Below, piece by piece: positions 63,089 through 64,000 of a stretch of 64,000 nucleotides of DNA. Each line of letters begins with the position of its first letter. Position 1 is the stretch's first letter. The stretch is from Mesorhizobium onobrychidis. GTDB lineage: Bacteria; Pseudomonadota; Alphaproteobacteria; Rhizobiales; Rhizobiaceae. Location: assembly GCF_024707545.1 (NCBI RefSeq), contig NZ_CP062229.1:62001-126000 (forward strand), in the 5' to 3' direction. The notes below the pieces were generated by a model. It saw only the letters and a list, made by a program, of their open reading frames with translations. It was not told where the DNA came from and did not search any database. The translations under genes were made by a program, and so were the position numbers.

Positions 63089-63973
63089 GTGACCGCCGAG
63101 GACCGCATCCGCGCCCTGCCCTGCTGGACCGGCAACATCGAGATCGCGCCGCTGCCGGGCGGCTTGAGCAACGCCAACTATCTGGTCGAGGACGCCGCCG
63201 GGCGGCATGTCGTGCGCTTTGGCCAGGATTTTCCGTTCCATCACGTCTTTCGCGAGCGCGAGGTGATGACCGCGCGCGCGGCGCACGCCGCCGGCTTCGC
63301 GCCAGCGGTCCATTATTCCGAGCCCGGCATTTTGGTGACGGAATTTCTCGGCGCCAAGACCTATGTCGCGGAAGACGTACGCGCTAATATCGGCCGCGTC
63401 GCCGCCCTGATGCGCGGCTTCCATCGGGAGATGCCCAATCATGTCTCCGGCGCCGGCTTCATGTTCTGGGTGTTCCATGTCATCCGCGACTATGCGCGCA
63501 CGCTGGAGGAAGCCGGCAGCCGCATGCGAAGCGAGTTGCCGCGGCTGCTGACGCTTGCGGACGAACTCGAACGGGCGCAAAAACTGCTGCCGATCGTCTT
63601 CGGTCACAATGACCTTTTGCCGGCTAATATCCTCGACGACGGCCATAGGCTGTGGCTGATCGATTTTGAGTATGCCGGCTTCAACACGGCGATGTTCGAC
63701 CTTGCCGGCGTCGCCTCGAACGCCAGCATGAACGACGAGGAGTCATTCGCCTTCCTGACCGCCTATTTCATGAAGGAGCCGGATGAGGCGATCCGCCGCT
63801 CACATGCGGCCATGCAATGCGCATCGCTGCTGCGCGAGGCGATGTGGAGCATGGTTTCCGAACTTTATCTCGACGCGCCCGGCATCGACTACGTCGCCTA
63901 TACCGACGAAAACCTGACGCGGCTCGATGCCGCGCTGGAAAACTACAGAACGAAATACGGACAAAGATCATGA
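63089..63973 (+). CDS. phosphotransferase of the aminoglycoside/choline kinase fold
   Basis: 294 residues from a GTG start after GAGGGATGG. The kinase-like fold shows GGLSNANYLVED (nucleotide loop), the catalytic HNDLLPANILDD with Asp and Asn, and the metal Asp in LWLIDFEYAGFN. Choline/ethanolamine kinase is the nearest assignment; the true substrate is unknown. It overlaps by four bases (ATGA) the next gene, so they form an operon. Sharing a promoter region with a DeoR regulator suggests control by a phosphorylated product. Confidence 0.87.
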   Translation: MTAEDRIRALPCWTGNIEIAPLPGGLSNANYLVEDAAGRHVVRFGQDFPFHHVFREREVMTARAAHAAGFAPAVHYSEPGILVTEFLGAKTYVAEDVRANIGRVAALMRGFHREMPNHVSGAGFMFWVFHVIRDYARTLEEAGSRMRSELPRLLTLADELERAQKLLPIVFGHNDLLPANILDDGHRLWLIDFEYAGFNTAMFDLAGVASNASMNDEESFAFLTAYFMKEPDEAIRRSHAAMQCASLLREAMWSMVSELYLDAPGIDYVAYTDENLTRLDAALENYRTKYGQRS

Positions 63974-64000
63974 CATTGCCCGCCCACGCCGAGATCGTCG
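63970..64000 (+). CDS. start of a gene cut by the window end (possibly FAD-dependent oxidoreductase)
   Basis: Only ten codons are present, MTLPAHAEIV, starting in an ATGA overlap with the phosphotransferase stop. The opening resembles FAD-dependent dimethylglycine/sarcosine-dehydrogenase-like enzymes, whose N-termini go straight into the GXGXXG dinucleotide motif. That would agree with the choline-kinase-like neighbour, but the evidence is thin. Confidence 0.35.
   Translation, partial: MTLPAHAEIV

Noticed and set aside
1..64000. CRISPR array
   Set aside because: No series of regularly spaced short direct repeats was seen; the repeats present are dispersed palindromes.

Overview
The window looks like chromosomal DNA of a high-GC alphaproteobacterium of the order Hyphomicrobiales (Rhizobiales), most likely Mesorhizobium or a close relative. 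The reasons are the gene content (cycM-kdsB-pheA, yejA1A2BEF, ATP-dependent ligase with its exonuclease, fdsGBA-fdhD-fdsD, chrBA), the GC-rich codon use, the many ABC importers and the short palindromic intergenic repeats. No rRNA operon, transposase, integrase, prophage or CRISPR array is visible.

Layout. 1-3.2 kb: a partial glutathione S-transferase, an alpha/beta hydrolase, prephenate dehydratase and kdsB, all leftward. 3.4-12.8 kb, rightward: membrane cytochrome c, a terminator, a YejABEF-type peptide importer with two binding proteins, and a GhrA-type reductase. 12.9-17.7 kb: a small lipoprotein, the ligase-associated exonuclease and ATP-dependent DNA ligase, and an unrecognised single-pass membrane protein. 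18.0-22.1 kb: tRNA-Thr(CGT) followed by about 4 kb (AT-rich lipoprotein, sugar dehydrogenase, globin, two secreted proteins) that ends at a second, degenerate copy of the tRNA 3' half; this looks like a genomic islet without an integrase. 22.1-27.6 kb: a leftward dppABCDF operon. 28-33 kb: fadD with an ETF-beta-type lysine methyltransferase (rightward), then pgi with a HAD phosphatase (leftward). 33.1-36.7 kb: a MocR regulator behind two strong palindromes, then an MttB-like methyltransferase. 36.7-44.4 kb: chrBA, a GFA protein, an IlvD/Edd sugar-acid dehydratase behind a GntR-type palindrome, CoxG, Mrp and a VOC protein. 44.5-51.7 kb: a LysR gene and the complete NAD-dependent molybdenum formate dehydrogenase operon. 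51.8-53.3 kb: an alpha/beta hydrolase / degenerate cyclase / LuxR fusion. 53.4-54.8 kb: three short genes, each needing frameshift correction. 54.9-60.8 kb: a leftward polyamine-type ABC importer with an aminoaldehyde dehydrogenase. 60.9-64 kb: LysR and DeoR regulators, then an aminoglycoside/choline-kinase-like phosphotransferase that overlaps the start of a gene cut by the window end.

How the genes fit together. The main theme is uptake and oxidation of reduced nitrogen and C1 compounds: two oligopeptide importers, a polyamine importer paired with the dehydrogenase that would oxidise its aldehyde product, formate oxidation to CO2 with NADH, and an MttB-type demethylating enzyme. Regulatory DNA is unusually legible: matched palindromes lie upstream of mocR, the fds operon and the sugar-acid dehydratase. 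At least three families of palindromic intergenic repeats recur, two of them inside the polyamine operon.
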